From the NCBI GenBank assembly GCA_030697175.1, contig JAUYQR010000011.1:682001-746000 (forward strand): a stretch of DNA of 64,000 nt. The letters run 5' to 3'. Positions within the stretch are counted from its first letter, which is position 1. The number at the start of each line of letters is the position of its first letter. Positions 35,201 through 42,721 of the stretch are shown here, piece after piece. Under the pieces are notes generated by a model, which did not search any database, had not been told where the DNA came from, and saw only the letters and a list, made by a program, of their open reading frames with translations. The translations under genes and the position numbers were made by a program. This DNA comes from Paracoccaceae bacterium. GTDB taxonomy: Bacteria > Pseudomonadota > Alphaproteobacteria > Rhodobacterales > Rhodobacteraceae.

Positions 35201-35601
35201 CCCGCAAACACGCCCACAGCGCCCTTGAACGCCTCTGGCGGATGGCCCGCGTTTTCCAGCGCTTCCCACGCAACTTCCAGAAACTGACGATGCTGCGGGT
35301 CAAGGATCGCAGCTTCCTTCGGCGAAAACCCGAAGAATTCGGCATCAAAGCGGTCAAAGCCGTCAAGCGGCGCAGCGAACGGGACATAGGCAGGATTGCG
35401 CAGCATCCCGGCACTTTCGCCCGAGGCGGCAAGTTCCTCATCCGTCAGCCGACGAACCGCGGACCTGCCCTCGCGCAAGTTCTTCCAATAGCTCGCAATG
35501 TCAGGTGCGCCGGGCAGATGCGCGGCCATGCCAACGACGGCAATGTCCCCCGGACCTGCATCGGTGGCGGTATCCACGTCGGATTTTGGATGAACGTTCA
35601 T
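29230..35601 (-). CDS. Type I polyketide synthase: KS-AT-KR-DH-ACP-TE
   Basis: A 2123-residue single-module synthase. KS (about 17-445) has TACSTSL (Cys191), ECHGTG (His327) and NIGHLD (His367). AT (about 545-830) has GHSMG (Ser640). KR: structural half about 940-1140, catalytic half about 1163-1345 with GGFGGIG, a VDD motif (B-type) and Ser-Tyr1311-Asn. A DH-like double-hotdog (about 1385-1640) has DDHRLKDGTAVLPG (His1395, one residue longer than the usual HxxxGxxxxP) and HPALFD (Asp1562). ACP LGGHSLI (Ser1773). TE (about 1845-2100) has GGFSGG (Ser1920) and a late GNHD. DH follows KR, the reverse of the common order, and no ER is seen. It is first in the operon; the ribosome binding site is weak. 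Confidence 0.94.
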   Translation of the reverse strand: MNVHPKSDVDTATDAGPGDIAVVGMAAHLPGAPDIASYWKNLREGRSAVRRLTDEELAASGESAGMLRNPAYVPFAAPLDGFDRFDAEFFGFSPKEAAILDPQHRQFLEVAWEALENAGHPPEAFKGAVGVFAGCGMGSYFYFNICSNPALVDSTGMFLLRHTGNDKDFLSTRVSHVFDLKGPSLNLQTACSTSLVAVHYAAQALINGECDMALAGGVTIELPQNRGYIYKEGEVLSPDGVCHAFDHRAQGTVFGSGAGAVVLRRLEDALADGDHIWAVIKGSAVNNDGAAKAGYLAPSVEGQSACIATAMAVAGTPADTVDYIECHGTGTYLGDPIEVAALTEAFRRTTSLTGFARIGSVKTNIGHLDTAAGVASLIKATLALHHKEMPPSLNFEAPNPAIDFANSPFRVNDTLTAWPRRATPRRAGINSLGVGGTNAHVVLEEAPAVRPTAEADWPFQLLTLSARSASALGEASSRLAAHLRAHPEQPLADVAYTLKDGRRAFEHRRVLVAASHEEAAAMLDAGDPRRVFTHRRVGDAPEIVFMFPGGGAQYPNMARDLYETEPVFAEWMDRGLAALDALGDADIRPLWLPEPGAEAAAAERLRRPSLQLPLILIVEIALAKLWESWGVIPSVLIGHSMGENAAACVAGVMTLEEVVGLVHLRGKLFDTVPAGGMLSVPLSEAALAPYLGDLDIASVNAPELTVVSGPDAGLLALADRLRADGIESSRIAIDIAAHSKMLEPILAEFRAHLAKMRLSTPRIPIISNRSGLPLTDAEATSPEYWVAHLRGTVRFAQGMATLRQNPDRVYLEVGPGRALATLSQANGVMGGQPVPASLRHPDDTTSDDRHFIATLGRLWACGANPDWTQLWGDAPRRRVPLPTYPFQRSRYFIEPGKPALTVAEDNLAKRHGAVTDFGYRLAWRAAPADCLVDVETDLGAPMTWLIFADEAGLARAAAQRLRDGGHRVITVHAGDAFARTGEDTYTLAPEHGREGYDALFADLALRDLTPARIGHFWLVTTAEAFRPGSSFFHRNLEQGFWSLFFLGQALGEAGMKPMPHLTVVTSDAAQVRSERLANPEKAAVAGPVRVMPRELPGLTAAQLDVSLPEGRRTVIPAETVSLVLEELLAAPGNGFAALRGSRRFEQRLAPAPLPAPAEVPQGSVWVITGGFGGIGVTVAERLMRDHGARVALIGRSLPAPGSVRAGVIARLERLGQVLPLAADVCNPEDMRTALDRVRATLGRIHGVVHAAGTVDDAPLLGKDPGAAEAVLSAKVHGTKLLDQLLPDGSIDRLVLFSSTSTVTSPAGQADYVAANEYLNAFARSRAGGKTKVVAVNWGIWSGIGMAADADARRQGKDAGAAPLPGMLVLERMTKADDGYHFEATLSASQWVMDDHRLKDGTAVLPGAGWPEIVAEAMSAIGAPAGFTLTDLTVFRPLRLEADMPRDLRVSVSKGRDGAYRMQARARETAGWVLTAEAGISPLATPTGLVDLAAITARCTSRASAQGGVALPSAQEDRLAFGPRWQVLRATAIGQTEGIATLALPAQATADADSCAIHPALFDIGTGWGLALLPPAPMGAIWVPVTLGTVRTHAPLTAEIRSWARLAGAPGADVASFDVTLTDPAGRVLIEVEGITFRSVSAEEVLARPAPPAPREVLADDARRSLSPAEERLVQALADGIRPAEGAEAFVRALAFDAPQVLVSSLDLPALVRQNNAVPADAVEGPGFARPELENDYLAPRTEVERVLAGFWADLLGVAQVGVEDDFFALGGHSLIAVRLFAMIRRQWKIDFPISVLFEAPTIARCAKLIADRIGPEEAAADPAAKADPAGPSFTHLVAMHGGDGGPKTPFFLVAGMFGNVLNLRHLAHLIGTDRPFYGLQARGLFGEAAPHMTIEEAAADCLAEIRQVQPKGPYLLGGFSGGGITAWDIARQLRALGEEVALLVLLDTPLPVRPVPSTIDRALMKLTELRRGGPRFLAEWARRRIAWERSRRAVAANEPDPTVPSFNNAAIEAAFRHAVGVYQVTPWADGRVVLYRPQLDRNFKVSGGNWISSEREYVFHDNQWTPFAPRLKVDEVPGNHDSMVLEPNVRVLASRLRAAIVEAEAASATEPAFNLTDRQVAAE

Positions 35602-36039
35602 AACAAATCTTTCAGGCCATTAGGTAACGTGGCTGTACGGATACTGGACATGTAAGCTGGGTTGAGGGGTCAATGAAGCCCTGATCGCCGAGAGTTCAGA
35701 CAAGGCCACGACAATGGTGGTCTGCTGTAAGATGCACTGGACTGGGAGGGTGGAAAAACGGTGTCTGACACTACTATGCACTCTGAAATTCGGCTGACCA
35801 TGAACGATTCGTGAGCATAAAAAACCTCGCATTTAACGTAAACCATTCCTCGGAAAGACGCATCAGCCGAGGGTCAAATCCCCGTCATTTTCCCTTTATC
35901 CGTTCGCATCCTTGCATAACTTCAGGTTTGTTGACGAGATGGCATCAATCGTCGAGCGACATCGCTTTGCCTGAAGAGTTCGCGTAGATACGCAGGGACT
36001 CAGGGCACGGCGGAGGCATCGAGACTTGCAGGTGAGACC
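35602..36039. promoter_or_regulatory. Divergent intergenic region between PKS and exopolysaccharide operons
   Basis: 438 bases without a convincing gene, more AT-rich than the surroundings. It must hold the promoters of the PKS operon (minus) and of the ExeA-like/Wzz operon (plus). An inverted repeat CCTCGG-13-CCGAGG lies at 35848-35872. A TTGACC box is seen on the minus strand but without a good matching -10 box, so no promoter is called. Short ORFs here look random. Confidence 0.5.
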
Positions 36040-37062
36040 ATGATGAAGGATCGAATGCGGCGGATCGGCCGCAGGCTGAGCCGGCAGGCTCAACTGGAAG
36101 AGAGCGGCCAAATGCCGTCTCGACCATCGAGCCCGGCTCCACTCCAGCCTGCTCCGGCCCCCCGGATCACTGGCCTGCCGCGACCAAAGCCGGTCGAGCT
36201 GCGCGTCGCCGCGTCGCCCGATCTTTACACGGAACATTTCGGTCTGTTTGCCCGCCCCTTCGCTCTGGCCCCCGACCCTGATTTCCTGTTCTGGCCGCCT
36301 GCCCACAAGCGGGCCTATGCGATGCTTGAATATGGCGTGATGACACACTCGCCGATCACCCTGATCACGGGCGATGTCGGTGCGGGCAAAACCACCCTCC
36401 TGTTGCATCTGCTGCACTCTCTGGGACCAGAGGTGCGCGTTGGCCTGATCTCCAACCCGAACGGGTCACGGGCCGAACTGCTGCGCTGGGTGCTCATGTC
36501 GCTTGACCAGCCCGCCGGGCTTGAAGACAGCTACGTTGACCTGTTCTCTCGGTTTCAGGCTTTCCTGATCAACGAATATGCCGAAGGCAGGCGCGTCGTC
36601 CTGATCTTTGACGAAGCGCAGAACCTCAGCCGCGAAGCGCTGGAAGAATTGCGCATGTTTACCAACATCAACTCCGGCAAGGACGAGCTTCTGCAACTGG
36701 TGCTGGTCGGACAGCCCGAACTGCGCGACATTGTCACCCAGCCGAACATGCGCCAGTTTGCGCAACGTGTGGCATCGAATTTCCACCTTACGGCGATGGA
36801 TCGGTCCACGGTCCATTCCTACGTGGCCCATCGCATGAAGGTGGCGGGACGCTCACGTCGGGTGTTTTCTGAAGCTGCGGTCAATCTTGTCTACGACAAG
36901 ACCGGCGGTGTCCCGCGGCTTGTCAACCAATTGTGCGACCTTTCCCTGGTTTACGCCTTCACCAAGGGCCGCAAACTGGTCGGGGTCGAAACGGTCCAGC
37001 AGGTTCTGGACGATGGCGTATTTTTTGCGGTAAATGTGCCCGGTATCAAAGGTGAATTGTAA
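36040..37062 (+). CDS. ExeA/GspA-like AAA ATPase of the exopolysaccharide locus
   Basis: A 340-residue ATPase. A proline-rich N-terminus (about 1-55) is followed by YTEHFGLFARPFALAPDPDFLFW, Walker A GDVGAGKTT (Lys117) and Walker B VVLIFDEAQ. This is the family found next to exopolysaccharide genes in PEP-CTERM-type loci and in type II secretion (ExeA). There is no transmembrane segment or peptidoglycan-binding domain, unlike ExeA. AGGTGAG precedes the start; ATG at 36040 and 36043 cannot be separated. It ends 2 bases before the Wzz-like gene. Confidence 0.88.
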   Translation: MMKDRMRRIGRRLSRQAQLEESGQMPSRPSSPAPLQPAPAPRITGLPRPKPVELRVAASPDLYTEHFGLFARPFALAPDPDFLFWPPAHKRAYAMLEYGVMTHSPITLITGDVGAGKTTLLLHLLHSLGPEVRVGLISNPNGSRAELLRWVLMSLDQPAGLEDSYVDLFSRFQAFLINEYAEGRRVVLIFDEAQNLSREALEELRMFTNINSGKDELLQLVLVGQPELRDIVTQPNMRQFAQRVASNFHLTAMDRSTVHSYVAHRMKVAGRSRRVFSEAAVNLVYDKTGGVPRLVNQLCDLSLVYAFTKGRKLVGVETVQQVLDDGVFFAVNVPGIKGEL

Positions 37063-37064
37063 CT

Positions 37065-38624
37065 ATGACGTTTGATCTGCGATTTTACATGGCATTGCTG
37101 TTTCGTCGGCTGCCTTACATTCTTGCCATTCTGATCGTAACCGGCATAGCGGGCGTCTACATGGCGTTCTCGATACCCGAAACGTATCGGGCCGAGGCGC
37201 GGCTTCTGTTCGAGAATGGCCAGATCCCGGACGAGCTTGCCGCCTCCACCGTGCGCTCGACTGCGGACGAGGCGCTTCTTTCGGTGCAGCAACGCCTGCT
37301 TACACGGTCTAATCTTCTGGAGTTGGCTTCCAAGTTCGAGGTGTTCAAGGGTGTTCCGAACATCACCGAAGACATCATTGTTAACCAGATGCTGCGCCGC
37401 ATATCGATCTACATGCCGCCGCTCATGGGCAATACCGGTGTGGTGACGGTGTCGTTCGACGCGGGCGATCCCGTACTGTCGGCCGATGTGACGAACGCGC
37501 TCGTCGAACAGATCCTCGAACAAAGCGTAGAGCTCAGGACTGCAGCCTCGGGCAGCACGCTTGATTTCTTCCAACAGGAAGTAAAGCGTCTGACCGACGA
37601 ACTTGCCGTGCAGAACTCCAAGATCCTCGAATTCGAGGAAGCCAACCGCGACGCCCTTCCGGAAAGCCTCGCTTACCGCCGTGCCCGTCAGGAAGCACAG
37701 CAGGAACGCCTGACGCTGGTAGAGCGGGAACTCGCCGGTTTGCGCGACAGGCGGCAAAGTCTGGTCGACCTGTATGACCGCACCGGTCGTCTGGCGGCTT
37801 CGGTCGGTGTGCTGACGCCGGAGCAAGCCCAGCTTGAAACCCTGCGCCAGGAACTGGCGTCGGCGGTTGTCGTGCTGTCGCCAGAAAACCCCAGGGTGAA
37901 AGCGCTTAAGTTGCAGGTCACCGCGCTTGAAGAAGCCGTGAAGGAACAGCTTGGCGTTGCCGGCGAAGGCGCGATGACCTCATTCGACCTTCAGATGGCC
38001 GATATTGACGGACAGATCGAATTTCTCGTCGAACAGAGACAAGAGATCGAGGCCGAACTGACGGACCTGCGCGCCTCAATCGAAAAGACCCCTAGCAATT
38101 CGATCATGCTGGGCGAACTGCAAGGCGCATACGAGAACACCCAGGTGCAATACGATCAGGCTGTCGCCAGCTTGGCCGAAGCGCGGATGGGTGACCGGAT
38201 CGAGGTCACCTCGCGCGGTCAGCGCATCACGGTCATCGAACTTGCCGTGCCGCCGACAATGCGGGCCGAACCGAACCGAAAGCTGATCAGTGCAACGGGT
38301 CTTGGCGTCGGAATGCTGTTGTCGCTGGGCCTTGTCATGCTTCTGGAACTTTTGAACCGCACCGTGCGCCGCCCGGCCGAGCTGGTGAAATCACTGGGGA
38401 TCACGCCCTTCGGCACGATCCCCTACATCGCCACGATGGAAGAGTTGCGTCAACGCAGCGTCACGCGCCGCAATCTGATCGCTGCAGTGGCGATTTTCGT
38501 GCCCGTGGCGCTTTACCTGTTGCACGTCACTGTCATGCCGCTCGACACCCTGGCCTCGGCCATCGCCCAAGCCGTAGGGCTTGGACCGAATGTCACTCTC
38601 GCAACGCCAGAAATCTCGGGGTAG
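37065..38624 (+). CDS. Wzz/GumC-type chain-length determinant
   Basis: A 519-residue polysaccharide co-polymerase. N-terminal membrane helix (about residues 15-36), a periplasmic coiled-coil-rich domain (FFQQEVKRLTDELAVQNSKILEFEEANRDALPE onward, PESLAY motif typical of the EpsF/GumC group), and two C-terminal membrane segments (about 408-430 and 468-488). It controls polymer length and contacts the kinase encoded next. It is between the ATPase gene (2-base gap) and the kinase gene (6-base gap). Confidence 0.92.
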   Translation: MTFDLRFYMALLFRRLPYILAILIVTGIAGVYMAFSIPETYRAEARLLFENGQIPDELAASTVRSTADEALLSVQQRLLTRSNLLELASKFEVFKGVPNITEDIIVNQMLRRISIYMPPLMGNTGVVTVSFDAGDPVLSADVTNALVEQILEQSVELRTAASGSTLDFFQQEVKRLTDELAVQNSKILEFEEANRDALPESLAYRRARQEAQQERLTLVERELAGLRDRRQSLVDLYDRTGRLAASVGVLTPEQAQLETLRQELASAVVVLSPENPRVKALKLQVTALEEAVKEQLGVAGEGAMTSFDLQMADIDGQIEFLVEQRQEIEAELTDLRASIEKTPSNSIMLGELQGAYENTQVQYDQAVASLAEARMGDRIEVTSRGQRITVIELAVPPTMRAEPNRKLISATGLGVGMLLSLGLVMLLELLNRTVRRPAELVKSLGITPFGTIPYIATMEELRQRSVTRRNLIAAVAIFVPVALYLLHVTVMPLDTLASAIAQAVGLGPNVTLATPEISG

Positions 38625-38630
38625 GCCGTC

Positions 38631-39443
38631 ATGGAACGCATTCAATCCGCCATCGCCAAGGCCCGGGCTGCGCGAGGCGGTCTTGCCGCCACGCCGAAAC
38701 CGGCACCGCAAGCTGCGGTCAAGCCACCGAAGGACATGTGGTCAACCCTGACCGAGATCCAGTTCGACGACGCCCGGCTTGAACGCGGTCGCATCGTCGC
38801 GCATCAGTCCGGCCCGCAGGCCGCCGTGTTCGACGTGATGCGGACCAACCTCATGCACCAGTTGCGCGAACACAACTGGACGCGGGTTGCCATCACCTCG
38901 CCCAACAGCAGTTGCGGCAAGACCACCCTCACGCTCAATCTTGCCCTGAGCCTCGCCCGCCAGCCCGACCTGAAGGTCGTGGTGCTGGAACTTGACCTGC
39001 GCCGTCCCGCCATGCAGCGAACCCTCGGCATCGACCGCACCTGCAACTTCGCCGGTGTGCTGGACGGCAGCGAAGCCCCCGAGGCGCAGCTGTTTCGTTG
39101 GCGCTCGAACCTCGCGCTTGGTCTGAATTCCATTCCCGTTGCCAGTCCGGCCGAGCTCTTGTCCTCAGACCGCGCAGCCGAAACTGTCGATGCGCTTGAA
39201 GATCGGCTGCAGCCCAACGTGATGCTGTTTGACCTGCCGCCGATGCTTGTCGGGGATGACACGATCGCCTTCCTCGACCAGGTCGATTGCGCCCTTATGG
39301 TCACCGAAGCCGAGACGAGCACCGTGTCCGAGATCGACCGTTGCGGCAAGGATCTGGCCGCCCATACCCAGGTGCTAGGTGTCGTGCTCAACAAATGCCG
39401 GTATATGGAGCCGACTGAAAGCTACGGTTATGGCGAAACCTGA
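38631..39443 (+). CDS. CpsD/CapB-family tyrosine autokinase
   Basis: A 270-residue cytoplasmic BY-kinase-type ATPase, partner of the Wzz-like protein. Walker A reads SPNSSCGKTTL (Lys97), less standard than the usual GEGKS form. Walker A-prime is VVVLELDLRRP, Walker B VMLFDLPPM. The C-terminal tyrosine cluster is small: CRYMEPTESYGYGET has three tyrosines. It is separate from the membrane subunit, as in two-component Gram-positive-like systems and in PEP-CTERM-type loci. Confidence 0.88.
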   Translation: MERIQSAIAKARAARGGLAATPKPAPQAAVKPPKDMWSTLTEIQFDDARLERGRIVAHQSGPQAAVFDVMRTNLMHQLREHNWTRVAITSPNSSCGKTTLTLNLALSLARQPDLKVVVLELDLRRPAMQRTLGIDRTCNFAGVLDGSEAPEAQLFRWRSNLALGLNSIPVASPAELLSSDRAAETVDALEDRLQPNVMLFDLPPMLVGDDTIAFLDQVDCALMVTEAETSTVSEIDRCGKDLAAHTQVLGVVLNKCRYMEPTESYGYGET

Positions 39444-39550
39444 CCGGGCAATCGCGCACCGAGGCAGCATCGCCGCGCTGGCGTCGTGACAGAAGAGTTT
39501 ATTGCAGGTCACCGTCCGGACAAACCTGACCGTGACGTGAATTTCGTGGG

Positions 39551-40816
39551 GTGTCTGATTTGCGGGGTAACGATTTGAATGTGCCTGACAATGGGCGGGT
39601 AGCGGGCGCAAAGCCGGTTGTTGCCTACCTGGTCAACCAGTATCCCAAGGTCAGCCACACCTTCATTCGCCGTGAGATTCTGGCACTGGAACGGCAAGGC
39701 TTCGACATCCGGCGTTTCGCGATCCGTGGCTGGGATGCCGAGGTGGTGGACCCAGCCGACATCGACGAAGGTCGGCGCACCCGGCACGTGCTGAAGAACG
39801 GTCTTCTGCCGCTTGCCAGATCCGTGCTGGTCAACGCCATCAAGCGTCCGATGCCAACCTTCCGTGCCCTGCGCGCCGCAATTGCGATGTCGCGAACGTC
39901 CGTTCGGCCGATGCCCTACCACGTTGTCTGGTTCGCCCAAGCCTGCCAACTGCGCCTGTGGTTCGAGGCAGACCCGGTTGATCACCTGCACGCGCATTTC
40001 GGCACCAACTCCACCGATGTGGCCCATCTGCTGCACCTTTTGGGCGGGCCGTCCTACAGCTTTACCGTCCACGGCGCTGATGAGTTCGACAATGTTCGCT
40101 CAACCTCGTTGCCCGGCAAATCCAGCAGAGCAGCGTTTGTCGTGGCGATCAGCCATTATACCAAATCCCAGCTGATGCGGCAGTTGTCCCAGACGGAATG
40201 GGAAAAGATCCAGATCGTGCACTGCGGGCTGGAAGAGGCGTTCTTCGCACCGACCATTACCCCGGCGCCGCAACATCCCGTTCTGCTTTGCATCGGTCGC
40301 TACTGCGCAGAAAAAAGCCAGCTTACCCTGCTAGATGCGCTGGCGGCACTGGCTCGGCCCGAAGTCCGGCTGGTTTTGGCGGGCGACGGCGATTTTCGCC
40401 CGCTCCTCGAAAAGCGGATCGTCGAACTTGGTCTGTCCCGGCAAGTCACGCTGACCGGCTGGATCGGCAGCGATGAGGTGCGCAAACTGATCATCGAAGC
40501 CACCCTCGTTGTGCAGCCCAGTCTGATGGAAGGCCTGCCCGTCGTCATCATGGAAGCGATGGCGCAAGGCCGACCGGTGATCTCCACCTATATCGCGGGC
40601 ATCCCCGAACTGGTTCAGGACGGTCGCACCGGCTGGCTGGTCCCCGCAGGCGATGCGGCCAGCCTGACCGAGGCGATCGCCACCGCGCTCGACACCCCGG
40701 CAGACGTGCGGGCTGCCATGGGCAGGGACGGTGCAGTCCGCGTCCGCGAGCGCCACCACATCGACACCGAGGCCGGCAAGCTTGCCCGCCTCTTCACCAA
40801 AGGGCCAAAGGGGTGA
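39551..40816 (+). CDS. Glycosyltransferase family 4
   Basis: A 421-residue GT-B glycosyltransferase. N-terminal acceptor domain (PVVAYLVNQYPKVSHTFIRREI, HLHAHFG) and C-terminal donor domain with LLCIGRYCAEKSQLTLLDALA and the E-x7-E motif in EGLPVVIMEAM. The GTG at 39551 has no clear ribosome binding site; an internal TTG about 24 bases on is possible, so the start is uncertain. It follows the kinase gene by 107 bases and overlaps the deacetylase gene by 4 bases. Confidence 0.9.
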   Translation: MSDLRGNDLNVPDNGRVAGAKPVVAYLVNQYPKVSHTFIRREILALERQGFDIRRFAIRGWDAEVVDPADIDEGRRTRHVLKNGLLPLARSVLVNAIKRPMPTFRALRAAIAMSRTSVRPMPYHVVWFAQACQLRLWFEADPVDHLHAHFGTNSTDVAHLLHLLGGPSYSFTVHGADEFDNVRSTSLPGKSSRAAFVVAISHYTKSQLMRQLSQTEWEKIQIVHCGLEEAFFAPTITPAPQHPVLLCIGRYCAEKSQLTLLDALAALARPEVRLVLAGDGDFRPLLEKRIVELGLSRQVTLTGWIGSDEVRKLIIEATLVVQPSLMEGLPVVIMEAMAQGRPVISTYIAGIPELVQDGRTGWLVPAGDAASLTEAIATALDTPADVRAAMGRDGAVRVRERHHIDTEAGKLARLFTKGPKG

Positions 40817-41790
40817 TATCTACGGCAAAACGCGCGGCTCGGGCGGTTCTCGGGAACCCGCCAGTGCTTGGCCTTTTGCGTTCGTGGCGCCTGCGCGGCA
40901 ACCCGGTGACGGTGCTTTGCTATCACACCATCGGGCCGGATATCGGTGGCCCCGATGCCTGGACGGTGCTGCGTGCCGCTGATTTCAGGGCGCATCTGTC
41001 AGCACTTCAGCAAACCCATGACATCGTCGGGCTCGACCAAGCCATCGCTGACGGGCCGGGTAATCGCGGCAAGCCCCGCGCTGTGCTGACCTTTGACGAC
41101 GGCGAGGCCGGAAATCACCGCCATCTGCTGCCGATCCTGACCGAGCGTCAGATTCCCGTGACAATCTTCGTGGCCACCGGCCAGATCGAAACCGGCCAGC
41201 CTTACTGGTTCGACCAGATCATGGGCGCGTTGACCGCAAGTGCCGCCATTGACCTCACCGACCACGGTTTTGGTCGCTGGAACATCCCGCCGAACCCGGG
41301 CCCATCGCGCTGGGCCGCCGTGTCGGCGCTGCTCGAGGCGTTGAAGCGCGTCGCGCCAGATCGCCGCTCCACGATTGTTGCCGACATCCTGTCGCAACAT
41401 CCGCTTCCTGCGGGCAGGCCGCCTCTTGGCCCGATGACCCGCGCGGAACTGGCCGAAATCGCCGCCATCCCGGGGGTGACGATTGGCGCGCACAGCCATT
41501 GCCACAATCTGCTCGACCAGATTCCTGTAGACGAGGCCGAAGCAAGCATGGCGCGGTCGCGCAGCCTGCTGCAGGGCTGGACCGGGCAAGAGGTCGCGCA
41601 TTTTGCTTGGCCAAATGGCAACCACACGCCTGCGTTGCGCCAGAGAGCCAGACGCCTTGGGTTCCGATCCGCGTCTGCGCTCGACATGCGCCTCTGGCGC
41701 GCCAGCGCTGATCCCTACGCGCTTCCACGGCTGGGAATCGGGCGCTATGATGATGTGACAAGGCTGCGTTTGCGGCTTCTTGAGACGTGA
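40813..41790 (+). CDS. Polysaccharide deacetylase (NodB-like)
   Basis: A 325-residue carbohydrate esterase family 4-like protein. VLTFDDGE holds the catalytic and metal Asp pair, IGAHSHCH the metal histidines. The C-terminal arginine-rich tail is unusual but short. It may remove N-acetyl groups from the polymer or a lipid-linked unit. The GTG start overlaps the previous stop (GTGA). There is no signal peptide, so it may act on cytoplasmic-face intermediates. Confidence 0.87.
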   Translation: MISTAKRAARAVLGNPPVLGLLRSWRLRGNPVTVLCYHTIGPDIGGPDAWTVLRAADFRAHLSALQQTHDIVGLDQAIADGPGNRGKPRAVLTFDDGEAGNHRHLLPILTERQIPVTIFVATGQIETGQPYWFDQIMGALTASAAIDLTDHGFGRWNIPPNPGPSRWAAVSALLEALKRVAPDRRSTIVADILSQHPLPAGRPPLGPMTRAELAEIAAIPGVTIGAHSHCHNLLDQIPVDEAEASMARSRSLLQGWTGQEVAHFAWPNGNHTPALRQRARRLGFRSASALDMRLWRASADPYALPRLGIGRYDDVTRLRLRLLET

Positions 41791-41806
41791 AGGCAGGAAC
41801 GGAATC

Positions 41807-42721
41807 ATGACAAAGTATCTGGTCACTGGGGGGTGCGGCTTTGTCGGATCGCACCTTTGCGACGCACTTGTCGGCGCAGGTGCCGGTGTCATCGTTCTCG
41901 ATAACCTGTCGACGGGAAAAACCTCCAACCTTCCGGTTGGCGCCCAGCTTGTCGAAGGTGATGTTGCCGACCCTGATGCCGTTGCCCGCGCAATCCATGG
42001 CGTGGACGGAGTTTTTCACCTCGCCGGAATTGCGTCGGTGGAATATTGCAACACCCACTGGCGAGAAGGGCATCGCACAAACCTGACCGGCTCGGTCACC
42101 GTGTTCGAGGCCGCCAAGAATGCCGGCAAGGTGCCTGTGGTCTACACCTCGTCCGCTGCGGTTTATGGCGATGCCGGCGACGGCGCCGCCCACGAAGATC
42201 GGATGGCAGCCCCGCTCACCGCATACGGCGCCGACAAGCTCGGTTCCGAACTTCACGCCCGGATTGCCACCTCGGTGCACGGGGTGCCGACAATCGGCCT
42301 GCGCCCGTTCAACATTTACGGCCCTCGGCAAGACCCGTCGTCCGCCTATTCCGGCGTGATCTCGATCTTCAACGACCGGCTCCGCACACGGCAGCCAATC
42401 ACCATTTTCGGCGACGGTCTGCAAACCCGCGACTTCGTCGTCGTAACCGATGTCGTGCAAATGCTTATTGCGGCGATGCGCAAATCACCTGCCGAGGCAG
42501 GTCGGGTGTTCAATGCCTGCACCGGGCGCGCCACGTCTTTGCTGGACCTGATGGCAATCCTGGCCCGGCTCCACCGGACCGAGCCGAACGTCACGTATTG
42601 CCCACCTCGGGCAGGCGATATCCGGCACTCCCTCGGCGATCCTGCCCGCGCCACGGCGGCGCTGGGTGTTCAGGCGTCGGTTGCGCTTGAAGCTGGCCTC
42701 AAGCTGCTGCTTGGGATTTGA
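41807..42721 (+). CDS. NAD-dependent nucleotide-sugar epimerase/dehydratase
   Basis: A 304-residue extended short-chain dehydrogenase. TGGCGFVGSHL is the NAD-binding motif; YTSSAAVYG and YGADK hold the catalytic Ser and Tyr-x3-Lys; LRPFNIYGPRQ is typical of UDP-glucose 4-epimerase-like members. ATG at 41807 with GGAACGGA upstream is chosen over an in-frame start within the previous gene. Its 3' end overlaps the convergent glycosyltransferase gene by 23 bases. Confidence 0.9.
   Translation: MTKYLVTGGCGFVGSHLCDALVGAGAGVIVLDNLSTGKTSNLPVGAQLVEGDVADPDAVARAIHGVDGVFHLAGIASVEYCNTHWREGHRTNLTGSVTVFEAAKNAGKVPVVYTSSAAVYGDAGDGAAHEDRMAAPLTAYGADKLGSELHARIATSVHGVPTIGLRPFNIYGPRQDPSSAYSGVISIFNDRLRTRQPITIFGDGLQTRDFVVVTDVVQMLIAAMRKSPAEAGRVFNACTGRATSLLDLMAILARLHRTEPNVTYCPPRAGDIRHSLGDPARATAALGVQASVALEAGLKLLLGI

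Noticed and set aside
35620-35832. 70-codon ORF upstream of the PKS gene
   Set aside because: No ribosome binding site and random composition; the region is better read as divergent promoters.
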